Source: Myroides sp. 1354 (GTDB taxonomy: Bacteria > Bacteroidota > Bacteroidia > Flavobacteriales > Flavobacteriaceae). Taken from it: a stretch of 52,323 bases of DNA. The position numbers were made by a program, and so were the translations under genes. The stretch is taken from NCBI RefSeq assembly GCF_030324495.1, contig NZ_JACAGN010000023.1, positions 1 to 52,323 on the forward strand, written 5' to 3'. Under the pieces are notes generated by a model. That model was not told where the DNA came from, searched no databases, and saw nothing but the letters and a program-made list of their open reading frames with translations. Within the stretch, counting starts at the first letter, position 1. Every line of letters begins with the position of its first letter. Below are positions 44,349 through 52,323 of the stretch, piece by piece.

Positions 44349-46307
44349 TCACATTTCGACAATAATAAACTCACTTCGTCTATTGAGTTGGTGTTCTTCA
44401 TCTGTACAACGCACCCCTTTGCGACAATGGTTTATGGGCTGACTTTCCCCGTATCCTTTAGCTGTCAATCGACGAGGATCTATTCCCCTATCAATTATCC
44501 ATTTCATCGTTTCTTGCGCACGACGTTCAGATAGTTTGTGATTGTACTTTGTATTTCCTTTACTATCTGTATGGGAGCGTATCGCAATATTCAAACTTGG
44601 GTGCTGCTTCATGGTTTCCACAACTTTTGCAAGTTCTATTTCAGCACTAGAAGGGATACTGTGTTGATCAAAACTAAAATAAATTGGATCTAGCCTTAAT
44701 TTACTGAATAAATCATCTCCTTCTTGAATCTCGACTTTGTTTGGTTCAAGTTCTATATTGATTTCCCTTGCTTTGACTCGATCTGTTTTGACCACAATTT
44801 CTTTGGTAAAATATCCTTCCTTACTGATGCGTATACGGTAATCATGACCACAGAGCAATTTCTCTATTTGATACTCCCCCTGCTTACCTGAACGCCATTC
44901 TCCTACTGTTTTTTGTGTTTTATCAGAAACAACAATTTCAACCTGTTCTATTCCTTCTTTCGTATCCTGATTGTAAATTTTTCCTTTTAAATTTTGTATA
45001 CATGGTTGTTCAACGAACATATAAATATCGTCTCCTCCCTGTCCTCCTTTTCTATTGGAACTCATAAATCCTTTGTGCAAGGCACTATCTATATACAGGG
45101 CAAAATCATCCGAAGAACTATTTATTTCTGGACCTAAATTAAAAGGTACACCTATACTGCCATCGCTATTAATTTTAGCTTTAAACAAATCTAATCCTCC
45201 AAAACCCGGATGTCCGTCACTAGCAAAATACAACCAGTAATCATCTGAAATAAAAGGGAATGTTTCACGTCCTTCTGTATTAATTGAAGGTCCAAGAGAT
45301 TCTACTCGTCCAAATTCTTCTCCTTCATAACAAGCTACTCTAAATAAATCAGACTGTCCGATGCTTTCTGGGCGATCGGATACAAAATACATCCATTTCC
45401 CGTCTGGAGTCCATGCAGCATGTGCAGTACTACTACCCTTTGAATTAAAAGGCACCTCTACCATATTGCCCCATTCACCATTTTTTTGCTTGGTTACTTT
45501 GTAAATTTTAAGCAGTGTATTCTCCTCTATTCCTTGCTTTTGCACACCCTTTACTATACTTCTATTACTAGTAAAATACATGGTTGAACCATCTTTAGAA
45601 ACAATGGCAGTTCCCATATTGAGTTCTTTATTTGCTATTTCTTTTGCATACAACATAGGTGTACTAAACGTTCCATCTTTCTGAATAGACGAGGCGTACA
45701 ATTTTGTGTAGTTTTCGTTCGTCCAATTATGCACTTTATTTTTCATTTCGCTATTCACTCGTGAGGAAGTAAAAATCAATTGATCTCCTAGAATGAAAGG
45801 TCCATATTCTGCATATTCACTATTAATACTCAAATTTGCCAACGTAAAACTAGCCGCTGTTTTAGTTTTTTCCACAATTTCACTTGTTGTTAAATACAAT
45901 TTAGAACGTGAATCATCGACTTCTATTTCTGTAAAGCGTTTTAATATTTCGTCTGCCTTCTGGTTCTCTCCAATCGCTTTTAGCGTTTGTCCAAAACGAT
46001 AGTAATACTCTGTATCTAGTTGACTGAGATTTTTATCCCTATAGTCACTATTAAACAATTGATTATACCACTTAGAAGCTTCAGAAAATTTACCATTAAA
46101 ATAATAGGAATCTCCTAGTTTAGCTAAAATATCACCCGTTACAAAACCTTGATTTGCTATATTTTCATATATTTTAATTGCTTCTATATACGAATAATTT
46201 TCAAAGTTTTTATCTCCTTTTTTTGTTTGGCTATTTTGTCCAAAGCTTAGTATACTAAAGCAAAAAAGAACAAACAAAAGACTTTTCTTTTTTTGTTTTC
46301 GAATCAT
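44349..46307 (-). CDS. PorE-like OmpA-family protein
   Basis: 652 residues: signal peptide (KKKSLLFVLFCFSILSFGQ), TPR-like N-terminus (about 30-135), WD40/PD40-type beta-propeller repeats (about 165-420, e.g. AAWTPDGKWMYFVSDRPESIGQSDLF and YWLYFASDGHPGFGGLDLFK), a carboxypeptidase-regulatory-like beta domain (about 430-510, LKGKIYNQDTKEGIEQVEIVVSD), and a C-terminal OmpA domain (SFDQHSIPSSAE ... RSHTDSKGNTKYNHKLSERRAQ) that binds peptidoglycan. This order matches PorE, which anchors T9SS complexes. It is the last gene of the surface operon, 12 bases after the PorP/SprF gene. Confidence 0.92.
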   Translation of the reverse strand: MIRKQKKKSLLFVLFCFSILSFGQNSQTKKGDKNFENYSYIEAIKIYENIANQGFVTGDILAKLGDSYYFNGKFSEASKWYNQLFNSDYRDKNLSQLDTEYYYRFGQTLKAIGENQKADEILKRFTEIEVDDSRSKLYLTTSEIVEKTKTAASFTLANLSINSEYAEYGPFILGDQLIFTSSRVNSEMKNKVHNWTNENYTKLYASSIQKDGTFSTPMLYAKEIANKELNMGTAIVSKDGSTMYFTSNRSIVKGVQKQGIEENTLLKIYKVTKQKNGEWGNMVEVPFNSKGSSTAHAAWTPDGKWMYFVSDRPESIGQSDLFRVACYEGEEFGRVESLGPSINTEGRETFPFISDDYWLYFASDGHPGFGGLDLFKAKINSDGSIGVPFNLGPEINSSSDDFALYIDSALHKGFMSSNRKGGQGGDDIYMFVEQPCIQNLKGKIYNQDTKEGIEQVEIVVSDKTQKTVGEWRSGKQGEYQIEKLLCGHDYRIRISKEGYFTKEIVVKTDRVKAREINIELEPNKVEIQEGDDLFSKLRLDPIYFSFDQHSIPSSAEIELAKVVETMKQHPSLNIAIRSHTDSKGNTKYNHKLSERRAQETMKWIIDRGIDPRRLTAKGYGESQPINHCRKGVRCTDEEHQLNRRSEFIIVEM

Positions 46308-46319
46308 AATGTTTACTTT

Positions 46320-47261
46320 TTAAAAGAATCGAGGGGATAATTTTTTCTTATAATTCTTAAATAGATCGAATTTTAAGAATATTTCATGAGAGCCAGAATT
46401 ATACTTAGCCAAAGAATTGATATCAGCATCATAGGTATATCCCACAAGTAAACCTTCTGTAATTTGGAAACCTGCGAGACCACTTACCGCAGCATCCCAA
46501 CGATAAGCAACTCCAAGTGTAAATTTGTCATAAAATAAGGCATTGGCCGTTAGATCCACTTGAAGAGGTGCCCCAGATACCGCTTTCATAAGTGCAGCTG
46601 GTTTAAATTGAATATTGGGATTAACCTCAAATACATAACCTCCCATCAAATAAAAATGCACTTTATCTTTTACCACGCTATAATCATTGTCATTGTATCT
46701 TGTACTAGATAAAATTTGAGGTGCTGACAAACCTACATAAGCTCTATCTCCATACAAATAAACGCCTGCTCCTACATTCCCTGCAAATTTGTTGTTCACA
46801 TTAGATTCGGCAATCGGATCGGTTCCTCCATAAATTGTTAATTTATCATAGTTAATATCCAAAAGGGATCCTGTACCTTTCAATCCGAAAGCTAATTTAT
46901 ATTGGTAACTCAGCGCTACGGTATACGCCAAATCCACGGCAAGACTATTCTCATCCATTACGCCTAAATGATCATTTTTTAGGTGAACTCCAAGCCCTAA
47001 CCCCGATTCATTTAAGGGGGTTGTTACGGATAGATGGGCTGTTTTAGGAGCTCCAGTCAAACCAATCCACTGTGTACGATATAATCCAAAGATTTGTAAA
47101 TGATCTGTACTTCCTGCATAGGCAGGGTTAATGACAGATGGATTATACATATACTGTGTATATTGTGGATCTTGTTGGGCAAAGGATTGATTTAAGCAAA
47201 TCAATCCTAATCCAACTAACACACTTTTTTTTAATGTTTTACTTTTTCTCATCTCATGCAC
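46320..47261 (-). CDS. PorP/SprF-family T9SS outer-membrane protein
   Basis: 313 residues: signal peptide, then QQDPQYTQYMYNPSVINPAYAGSTDHLQIFGLYRTQWIGLTGAPKTAHLS, the classic PorP/SprF opening, and a beta-barrel to the C-terminus. SprF-like proteins are needed to secrete or attach partner proteins with type B sorting domains (established in Flavobacterium johnsoniae). The partner is most likely the type B cargo encoded 2 bases upstream. Confidence 0.95.
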   Translation of the reverse strand: MHEMRKSKTLKKSVLVGLGLICLNQSFAQQDPQYTQYMYNPSVINPAYAGSTDHLQIFGLYRTQWIGLTGAPKTAHLSVTTPLNESGLGLGVHLKNDHLGVMDENSLAVDLAYTVALSYQYKLAFGLKGTGSLLDINYDKLTIYGGTDPIAESNVNNKFAGNVGAGVYLYGDRAYVGLSAPQILSSTRYNDNDYSVVKDKVHFYLMGGYVFEVNPNIQFKPAALMKAVSGAPLQVDLTANALFYDKFTLGVAYRWDAAVSGLAGFQITEGLLVGYTYDADINSLAKYNSGSHEIFLKFDLFKNYKKKLSPRFF

Positions 47262-47263
47262 TT

Positions 47264-48580
47264 TTAGTTGTTTTCTAAGTGTAGGTTTGCTGCTTTTTTA
47301 ATCATACGACTACCGTTTTCATCCTTATACTCGTAAGTCACAACATAATAATACGTTCCGCTTGGGAGCTTATTATTTTTACCTATTGTGTTCCGTCCAT
47401 TTGAATATCCATTAAATACATTACTGCTACCATCTCCATTCGGATCATATGCGGTTGTTGAATACACGCGAACCCCCCAACGGTTATATATTTCTACTTT
47501 ATTAGTTGGATAATTCCAGATATTGTCAATAATAAAATAGTCACTCGATCCATCACTATTAGGTGTCACAAGATTGTAGATAACAACGTCTTCTGAATCC
47601 TGTTCCTTACCTGGTCCGATAAGTGCTAAAGTAAAATACCCATACCCATTCACTGCGGCTATTGTAGATACTTCTTTTGCTTCTCGATCAATTGCTCCAC
47701 CTTCATCTACCCAAGATTTAGCTGTTTCATCCCATCGAACAATGTGTAATTCAGCTTGTGTATTTTCCAAAAGTGAAGATGCTGTTGTGCGTTCATCCCA
47801 ACTCAAGGTCAATAAAATATCCGAAGCTGTTCTTGTTCCTTTTTCCACAATCCAATACTCTTTATCATTGAGAATCTCAATTTGCTTGGCCTTTGTGTCA
47901 TGTGCTCGAAAAAAAGCATGATCTCCATATATATATTTACTTACAAAACCATCTTTAACATGCTTAGGTGCAGATATTTTGGCAGGGCGATAATGACCTT
48001 TGTCCCCAATGGGATAAACAAAAGGTTCTTGTCCTATTTTCTCTACTTCTCCTTCAACATGCGCATGATCTGTGGCATTAACTGCCTTGGCACCTTGTTG
48101 AAAACTAAACATTCCATGAGAAAGGTTGGTTTTTGCATTTACTACAGAATCTACTTTCACAATTCCATCCTGAAAATCTGCTGTACCCCATACATCAATG
48201 TTGTTTTTCAAATCAAAAGCTCGACCTTTTGTTGGACTATTAAACTGTATATTATAAAATGTAGAGAGTTCATTTCCACTTATCTGTTTCAGTCTATCAG
48301 CATTATTATTCAGAAAAATAGCCATAGATGTTGTCTTGGTGCGACTTAATCCATAATATCCATTGTTGATAAAATCGTGAAAGTACACCATAGTCCCGTC
48401 GTTAATCACTTCTCCTATGGTGGTATTTTCAAATGTCCCTTCAATAGAAACCAAATCATCAGCAGACACAACCATTATTCCTTCATTTATCATAAATGCA
48501 GGAGTTTCTTGGGACATCCCTATAGTCGTACAACAAATTGTACAGAGGAGTCCTATTGTATATGTTTGTTTATATCTCAT
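47264..48580 (-). CDS. T9SS type B sorting-domain surface protein
   Basis: 438 residues: signal peptide ending near GMSQ, then a beta-rich middle region and a gliding-motility-type C-terminal domain (TIGR04131) from about residue 335: YNLVTPNSDGSSDYFIIDNIWNYPTNKVEIYNRWGVRVYSTTAYD, then LPSGTYYYVVTYEYKDENGSRMIKKAANLHLENN. This is the type B signal that directs T9SS export and partner-dependent surface attachment. It starts 7 bases after the DUF11 gene and is followed 2 bases later by its probable PorP/SprF partner. Confidence 0.93.
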   Translation of the reverse strand: MRYKQTYTIGLLCTICCTTIGMSQETPAFMINEGIMVVSADDLVSIEGTFENTTIGEVINDGTMVYFHDFINNGYYGLSRTKTTSMAIFLNNNADRLKQISGNELSTFYNIQFNSPTKGRAFDLKNNIDVWGTADFQDGIVKVDSVVNAKTNLSHGMFSFQQGAKAVNATDHAHVEGEVEKIGQEPFVYPIGDKGHYRPAKISAPKHVKDGFVSKYIYGDHAFFRAHDTKAKQIEILNDKEYWIVEKGTRTASDILLTLSWDERTTASSLLENTQAELHIVRWDETAKSWVDEGGAIDREAKEVSTIAAVNGYGYFTLALIGPGKEQDSEDVVIYNLVTPNSDGSSDYFIIDNIWNYPTNKVEIYNRWGVRVYSTTAYDPNGDGSSNVFNGYSNGRNTIGKNNKLPSGTYYYVVTYEYKDENGSRMIKKAANLHLENN

Positions 48581-48587
48581 TTTTTTA

Positions 48588-51203
48588 CTATTTAATCCTT
48601 TGGCGAACCATTGGGTTGGAAATCAATATACTATTTACACTTAAAGGCACGAAAGTATGATTAGGTCTTAGAGGATCATAGCCTAGGTCTGTAGGGAGAA
48701 GAGGAACAGTTGGTTTCGATTTCTTTTCAATCGCAATATTACTCCCTGTCTCTGTTGCCTTTACACTAGCCTGATTATACACTCCTTTATTCGCTAAATC
48801 CGCTTGAGTTAGCGCATAAGTCAAGGTATAGGTCCAACTCTCATTGACATCTAAAACGTTATCCACATTCACACTTTTTACAGGAACGGCTGTAACCACA
48901 CCTCCTAGGAGAGGGTCAGTCAATACAACCGAACCTAACTGGGTAACACCAGTATTAGTCAATTGTATAGTATACGTAATAGCATCTCCTACTTGAGCAG
49001 TACTGCCATTGGTAGCATTCCATACCCCATCTTTAATTAGCGTGAAACTTGCACTAGAAAACACAACCTCCTCATTCTTTTTGATATTGTTACACGGTCG
49101 ACCTAGCCCATTATTTGTACATTCATAATAAGGGTCGGTAGGTGGAACATTAGGATTCGTGTTGGTTGCGTCTGGATCGTAAATTCCATTTGGTCGCAAA
49201 ATAGTTGCTTCCACTTTGACTAGTCCTGAAACTGGCGCAATGGCTTTAAGCTGAATATTATACGTAACTTCACAACCATTAGCTAAATCCAAGGTGGATC
49301 GGTAAATGTGATTCAGTGCATCATAAACAATTCCACTACTTTCCGTCCCGCAAGAATTTCCTGTAAATTGTGTTTGAACGGATTCAAAACCCAGCGGAAC
49401 GACAAAGGTAAAAGGAGCCCCTGTTATAGCACTTGGCCCATTGTTCTTTACCTTGATCGCATAGGTCACGATCTCATTTTGACTGATAGATGTTTGATCC
49501 GGAATGATTGATACCACCTCTAAATCAGCTACTTTCATTTCGATTTCTTTTTCTTCTGTAACTGTAGTTCGCGCGGCAAAAGCCCAGGTATTCATCAAAC
49601 TAAGTGCTCCTAAAGTCCCCCCACTTGGTCTACCTGCAACAGAATTTCGTGTGAAAATATGTCCATTTACACGACTTGAAATCCCTTGAGGCATCACAAC
49701 ATGACTCGCATTCATTGGATTTCCCATATCATCATCAAATTGCGGACTGTTGGGATTAGTATCAACTGGTCTATCATCCCAATACACCTTATCCGATCGA
49801 ACCGACTGATAATCTGAAGATAACAATTCAACAATAAGTCCGGAGGGATTCCTTTGTGGTGCAAAAAGGGGAACGTGAATTTCACCATAACGATAGTTTA
49901 ATTCTATAGAAACACTAGCTGTACCAGCCATAATATATTTATCTTGTCCATCTTTTCCATCCCAATAAATCCTATTTTCACCCAATTGACAAGTTCCTTG
50001 TAAAATGCGCACAGGAAAGCTAGGTGTAACTCCTGCTTTGGGTTTAATTGTAATTTTATACGTACAATTGCTTGGTATAGTAAAAGATACATAAGCTCCC
50101 ATAGGACCTACTATATTTTCTCCTGCTTCTACACCAACTACCTTAAAATCTACTGTAGTTTGATTAATATCAGGTTCTTTATTTTTTAACCAATGACTTT
50201 GTCCTGTTACAGCATATTTTGCTGATGTAGGTAAATTAACATCAGGGGTATTATAAAACACCTTAAATGCTTTTGTTAAACGAGTATCTACCCAACTAGG
50301 ATTCCTATAACGTCCATCTATCAGTAGATGTGAAGTACTTCTATAACTTTCATATATAGATGTTTCATTAGCACCAGTTAAAACTGTTCCAATATTATTG
50401 GCTGCAACCGCAAATACTGATGCTGTTTGTCCATTATGCTCTATATGGTATACATATCCATCATACGTCAATACTTTAAACTTTCCATAAAAACCTTCTG
50501 GAGGATACATTAATGTGCTTACATTTATTCCATTTTGAAAACGCAACATATTAGCATATACACGTCCATTAACCCAATTCCATTCTTGCCCAGTACGCTT
50601 GGCTACAGTAATATCCCAAGCTATCACCATATCATTGACTCGACTTGGCCAAGCATTAGCTGAAGTATATCTTAAATTATAACGAGCAACTACTGGATAA
50701 TCTTTAGAACCTATAAACTCTACTTTATAAATACCAGATTCTCCTTGAGGTACAGTATAATATACAGGTAAATAGCGATTATCTCCTGCTCCTTGGTTTG
50801 GCAATCTTGGACCAGCTAATTCTGCTGTACGATTTGGAATATTACCTGCTTCTCCAATTAAGTTAAGTGGCAGCAAAAAACCATCCGGAGAATACAACAT
50901 AATTAGCTCCTTACCATTAGCTTGTACGTCTGTGGCAATGGCAATTTGTTCTCCTTCCTCTGCATACACATAATGAGTGGCTGTGGAACTCGGATAACTA
51001 TTCCTGAAATATTCATTGGAGAAACTCGCTTCAACTCCTGATATTGCGTCACATAAATTAAGCCAAGCCCTTCCTCCTCTTGCATTCGCAGGATACAAAT
51101 CTTTGGACCCTTCTGCCCAAATGCTGTTACTCAGTAAGAGCAAAAAGAGCAATGAAAGAATTAGCTGCAATCTTTTGATGATATTATATTTTGTATGTAT
51201 CAT
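48588..51203 (-). CDS. Large exported DUF11-domain protein
   Basis: 871 residues. The signal peptide ends near NSIWAEGS. About 540 residues of mixed beta structure follow (VYAEEGEQIAIATDVQANGKELIMLYSPDGFLLPL), then two DUF11-type beta-sandwich domains (about 555-700, VADLEVVSIIPDQTSISQNEIVTYAIKVKNNGPSAITGAPFTFVVPLGFES; about 735-830, GSTAQVGDAITYTIQLTNTGVTQLGSVVLTDPLLGG). It ends VNSILISNPMVRQRIK, with no T9SS C-terminal domain that I recognise. Repeated sandwich domains are typical of surface adhesins. It lies 16 bases after the repeat protein and 7 bases before the type B cargo gene. Confidence 0.9.
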   Translation of the reverse strand: MIHTKYNIIKRLQLILSLLFLLLLSNSIWAEGSKDLYPANARGGRAWLNLCDAISGVEASFSNEYFRNSYPSSTATHYVYAEEGEQIAIATDVQANGKELIMLYSPDGFLLPLNLIGEAGNIPNRTAELAGPRLPNQGAGDNRYLPVYYTVPQGESGIYKVEFIGSKDYPVVARYNLRYTSANAWPSRVNDMVIAWDITVAKRTGQEWNWVNGRVYANMLRFQNGINVSTLMYPPEGFYGKFKVLTYDGYVYHIEHNGQTASVFAVAANNIGTVLTGANETSIYESYRSTSHLLIDGRYRNPSWVDTRLTKAFKVFYNTPDVNLPTSAKYAVTGQSHWLKNKEPDINQTTVDFKVVGVEAGENIVGPMGAYVSFTIPSNCTYKITIKPKAGVTPSFPVRILQGTCQLGENRIYWDGKDGQDKYIMAGTASVSIELNYRYGEIHVPLFAPQRNPSGLIVELLSSDYQSVRSDKVYWDDRPVDTNPNSPQFDDDMGNPMNASHVVMPQGISSRVNGHIFTRNSVAGRPSGGTLGALSLMNTWAFAARTTVTEEKEIEMKVADLEVVSIIPDQTSISQNEIVTYAIKVKNNGPSAITGAPFTFVVPLGFESVQTQFTGNSCGTESSGIVYDALNHIYRSTLDLANGCEVTYNIQLKAIAPVSGLVKVEATILRPNGIYDPDATNTNPNVPPTDPYYECTNNGLGRPCNNIKKNEEVVFSSASFTLIKDGVWNATNGSTAQVGDAITYTIQLTNTGVTQLGSVVLTDPLLGGVVTAVPVKSVNVDNVLDVNESWTYTLTYALTQADLANKGVYNQASVKATETGSNIAIEKKSKPTVPLLPTDLGYDPLRPNHTFVPLSVNSILISNPMVRQRIK

Positions 51204-51219
51204 ATTTGTCTATTTTACA

Positions 51220-52323
51220 TTATTTAATCACAAAAACAATATTCATATAAGAACTTGATGAGGCGGCTGCTTTAACCGTATACGTTAATTTTCCATCAGC
51301 GCTAATGGATAGATTCTCAAATACTGCTTCATCATAATAGGTCACATAATAGTATAAATCCCCTTTCTGTAATACTGTAATATCATCAGGCGCACCTGCA
51401 CTTCCGATAATACCTCCTCCATATTGAGTGGGTATTGTACCTGCAGGTCCGTGGGAAATTGGATAGGTTACGGCTGTAGCGGAAGTTGAAGATCCTCCTG
51501 TAAATTGATTGACATATTCTTGATACAAATCGCGTATTGCTATACCTGTTGCACTAGTATCAAAAATAACAGCAGGCATATAAAAGAACTGTGGTGCAAC
51601 TTTACTCTGATCTTTCCACACTGGTTTTTTATCTGCTCCTGTTACCAAAACCTGATTACTCCCTGCTTCTGCTAAATCAATAGGCTGAATTGTACCATCT
51701 TTAATATGTATAGAGGTTACTGTATCGTTATTTAAAGATAATTTCAACGCTTGTAAAACTGCATTTTGCGCTTCTGTTCCCACTATTCCATCTACTTCAA
51801 CTCCAATTACTCCATCCGTAGTCAACGATTCTCCAGCATTAGCTAATAAATCTGTTATATCAATGGTTACCGGGTTGCCATCTGCATCATAGTAAAAGAA
51901 CTGATTCGTTGTGGTATCATATCCTACATTACCATAGGTATCTTTTAATTCTTCAATGATATTGGTAATGAATTCTTCATTGCTCACCAACTGGGTAATG
52001 AACTCTTGATTTTCAACTAAATTGGTTACAAATACATCGTTATTGGCAATCGCTGCGCCTAAGTCATCCAGGGTAACTTCAAAGCGCGTATTGTCCGTAT
52101 CGGTAATCACTAATACATTGTTGGCTTGATCTACAACAAAGCTTTGGATCTTCGTATTCGTTAAGGTAGAAATGTCAATGGTTACCGGGTTGCCATCTGC
52201 ATCATAGTAAAAGAACTGATTCGTTGTGGTATCGTATCCTACATTACCATAGGTATCTTTTAATTCTTCAATGATATTGGTAATGAATTCTTCATTGCTC
52301 ACCAACTGGGTAATGAACTCTTG
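51220..52323 (-). CDS. Surface repeat protein, C-terminal part (runs off the right edge)
   Basis: The frame stays open to base 52323, so the N-terminus is missing; internal TTG/ATG codons near 52305 are not real starts. About 1.5 units of a 105-residue repeat are visible, each with three N-x-x-F-[IV]-x-x-[IL] decapeptides, YGNVGYDT, FFYYDADGNPVTID and a beta-rich segment. About 190 unique residues follow (SNQVLVTGADKKPVWKDQSKVAPQFFYMPAVIFDTSATG ... DLYYYVTYYDEAVFENLSISADGKLTYTVKAAASSSSYMNIVFVIK). No T9SS signal is seen at its end. It leads an operon with a DUF11 protein, type B cargo, PorP/SprF and OmpA. It matches the left-edge gene in design. Confidence 0.88.
   Translation of the reverse strand, partial: QEFITQLVSNEEFITNIIEELKDTYGNVGYDTTTNQFFYYDADGNPVTIDISTLTNTKIQSFVVDQANNVLVITDTDNTRFEVTLDDLGAAIANNDVFVTNLVENQEFITQLVSNEEFITNIIEELKDTYGNVGYDTTTNQFFYYDADGNPVTIDITDLLANAGESLTTDGVIGVEVDGIVGTEAQNAVLQALKLSLNNDTVTSIHIKDGTIQPIDLAEAGSNQVLVTGADKKPVWKDQSKVAPQFFYMPAVIFDTSATGIAIRDLYQEYVNQFTGGSSTSATAVTYPISHGPAGTIPTQYGGGIIGSAGAPDDITVLQKGDLYYYVTYYDEAVFENLSISADGKLTYTVKAAASSSSYMNIVFVIK
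51860..52323 (-). repeat. 315-bp coding tandem repeat
   Basis: TCAATGGTTACCGGGTTGCC begins at 51860 and 52175, and ATTGGTAATGAATTCTTC at 51961 and 52276; the period is exactly 315 bases (105 codons). The two copies are nearly identical (for example one A/G difference after GTGGTATC). The array continues past the right edge. Confidence 0.95.

Noticed and set aside
47882..48349. 155-residue plus-strand ORF opposite the type B cargo gene
   Set aside because: Antisense shadow with hydrophobic, Ile/Phe-rich composition expected from the opposite strand of an AT-rich gene.
52280..52305. Start codon near 52305 for the right-edge gene
   Set aside because: The frame continues unbroken to 52323 and the residues are mid-repeat (QEFITQLVSNEEF), so this is only an artefact of the window edge.
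1..52323. The window as one circle with a single repeat gene spanning both edges
   Set aside because: The left frame leaves two bases of an unfinished codon at bases 2 and 1, while the right frame begins a codon at 52323, so a direct join shifts the frame. The housekeeping content also argues for chromosome.

Overview
The window looks like chromosomal DNA of a Flavobacteriaceae member (Bacteroidota), with Myroides or a close relative as the most likely genus (inference only; no database was available). Supporting signs are the low GC content, flavobacterial -7 promoter elements (TAnnTTTG), weak Shine-Dalgarno signals, type IX secretion (T9SS) components (PorP/SprF, a type B sorting domain, a PorE-like OmpA protein), a DUF4834 protein, YfhO, and an outer-membrane phospholipase A. 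No rRNA, tRNA, IS element, prophage or CRISPR array was seen.

Layout. (1) 1-1547 is the start of a secreted repeat protein whose gene runs off the left edge, built of near-identical 339-bp tandem units. (2) 2184-13142 is a mainly housekeeping block, all on the minus strand: TPR protein, gyrA, a BtuF-like protein with pyrF, prfA, a YceI lipoprotein, small exported proteins including a tandem lipoprotein pair, and pepD. (3) 13285-21832 is a metabolic and transport block: an RhtA-like exporter, a TPP-riboswitch operon (PnuT plus an acyl-CoA-dehydrogenase-like protein), a MocR regulator divergent from an EamA exporter, and a TetR regulator with a thiolase-lipoamide dehydrogenase operon. (4) 21981-44236 holds a lipoprotein, nth, an ECF-type sigma factor with a tiny downstream ORF, uvrA, GT4-YfhO, DUF4834, rhodanese, hemN, pldA, parE-parC, YihY, a TIGR02117-type protein, ychF and a GNAT. 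(5) 44349-52323 is a five-gene minus-strand surface operon: repeat protein, DUF11 protein, T9SS type B cargo, PorP/SprF and PorE-like OmpA.

How the genes work together. The right-end operon pairs a long repeat protein with a DUF11 protein, a type B T9SS cargo and its own PorP/SprF partner and OmpA-type anchor. This resembles a self-contained surface adhesin or filament module. The left-end gene encodes a second protein with the same repeat fold, but with one extra decapeptide per unit. Both window edges therefore fall inside members of one repeat family.

The most notable other signals are: a TPP riboswitch controlling a flavoenzyme-like gene next to a probable thiamine transporter; an identical 14-bp palindromic operator before both tetR and the thiolase operon; an endonuclease III that has lost all four iron-sulfur cysteines while keeping its catalytic residues; and Ile at the quinolone-determining position of GyrA (Ser83 in E. 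coli). Flavobacterial -7 elements lying on or inside the longest open frames were used to correct several start codons (uvrA, hemN, the mocR gene, the GNAT, a lipoprotein).
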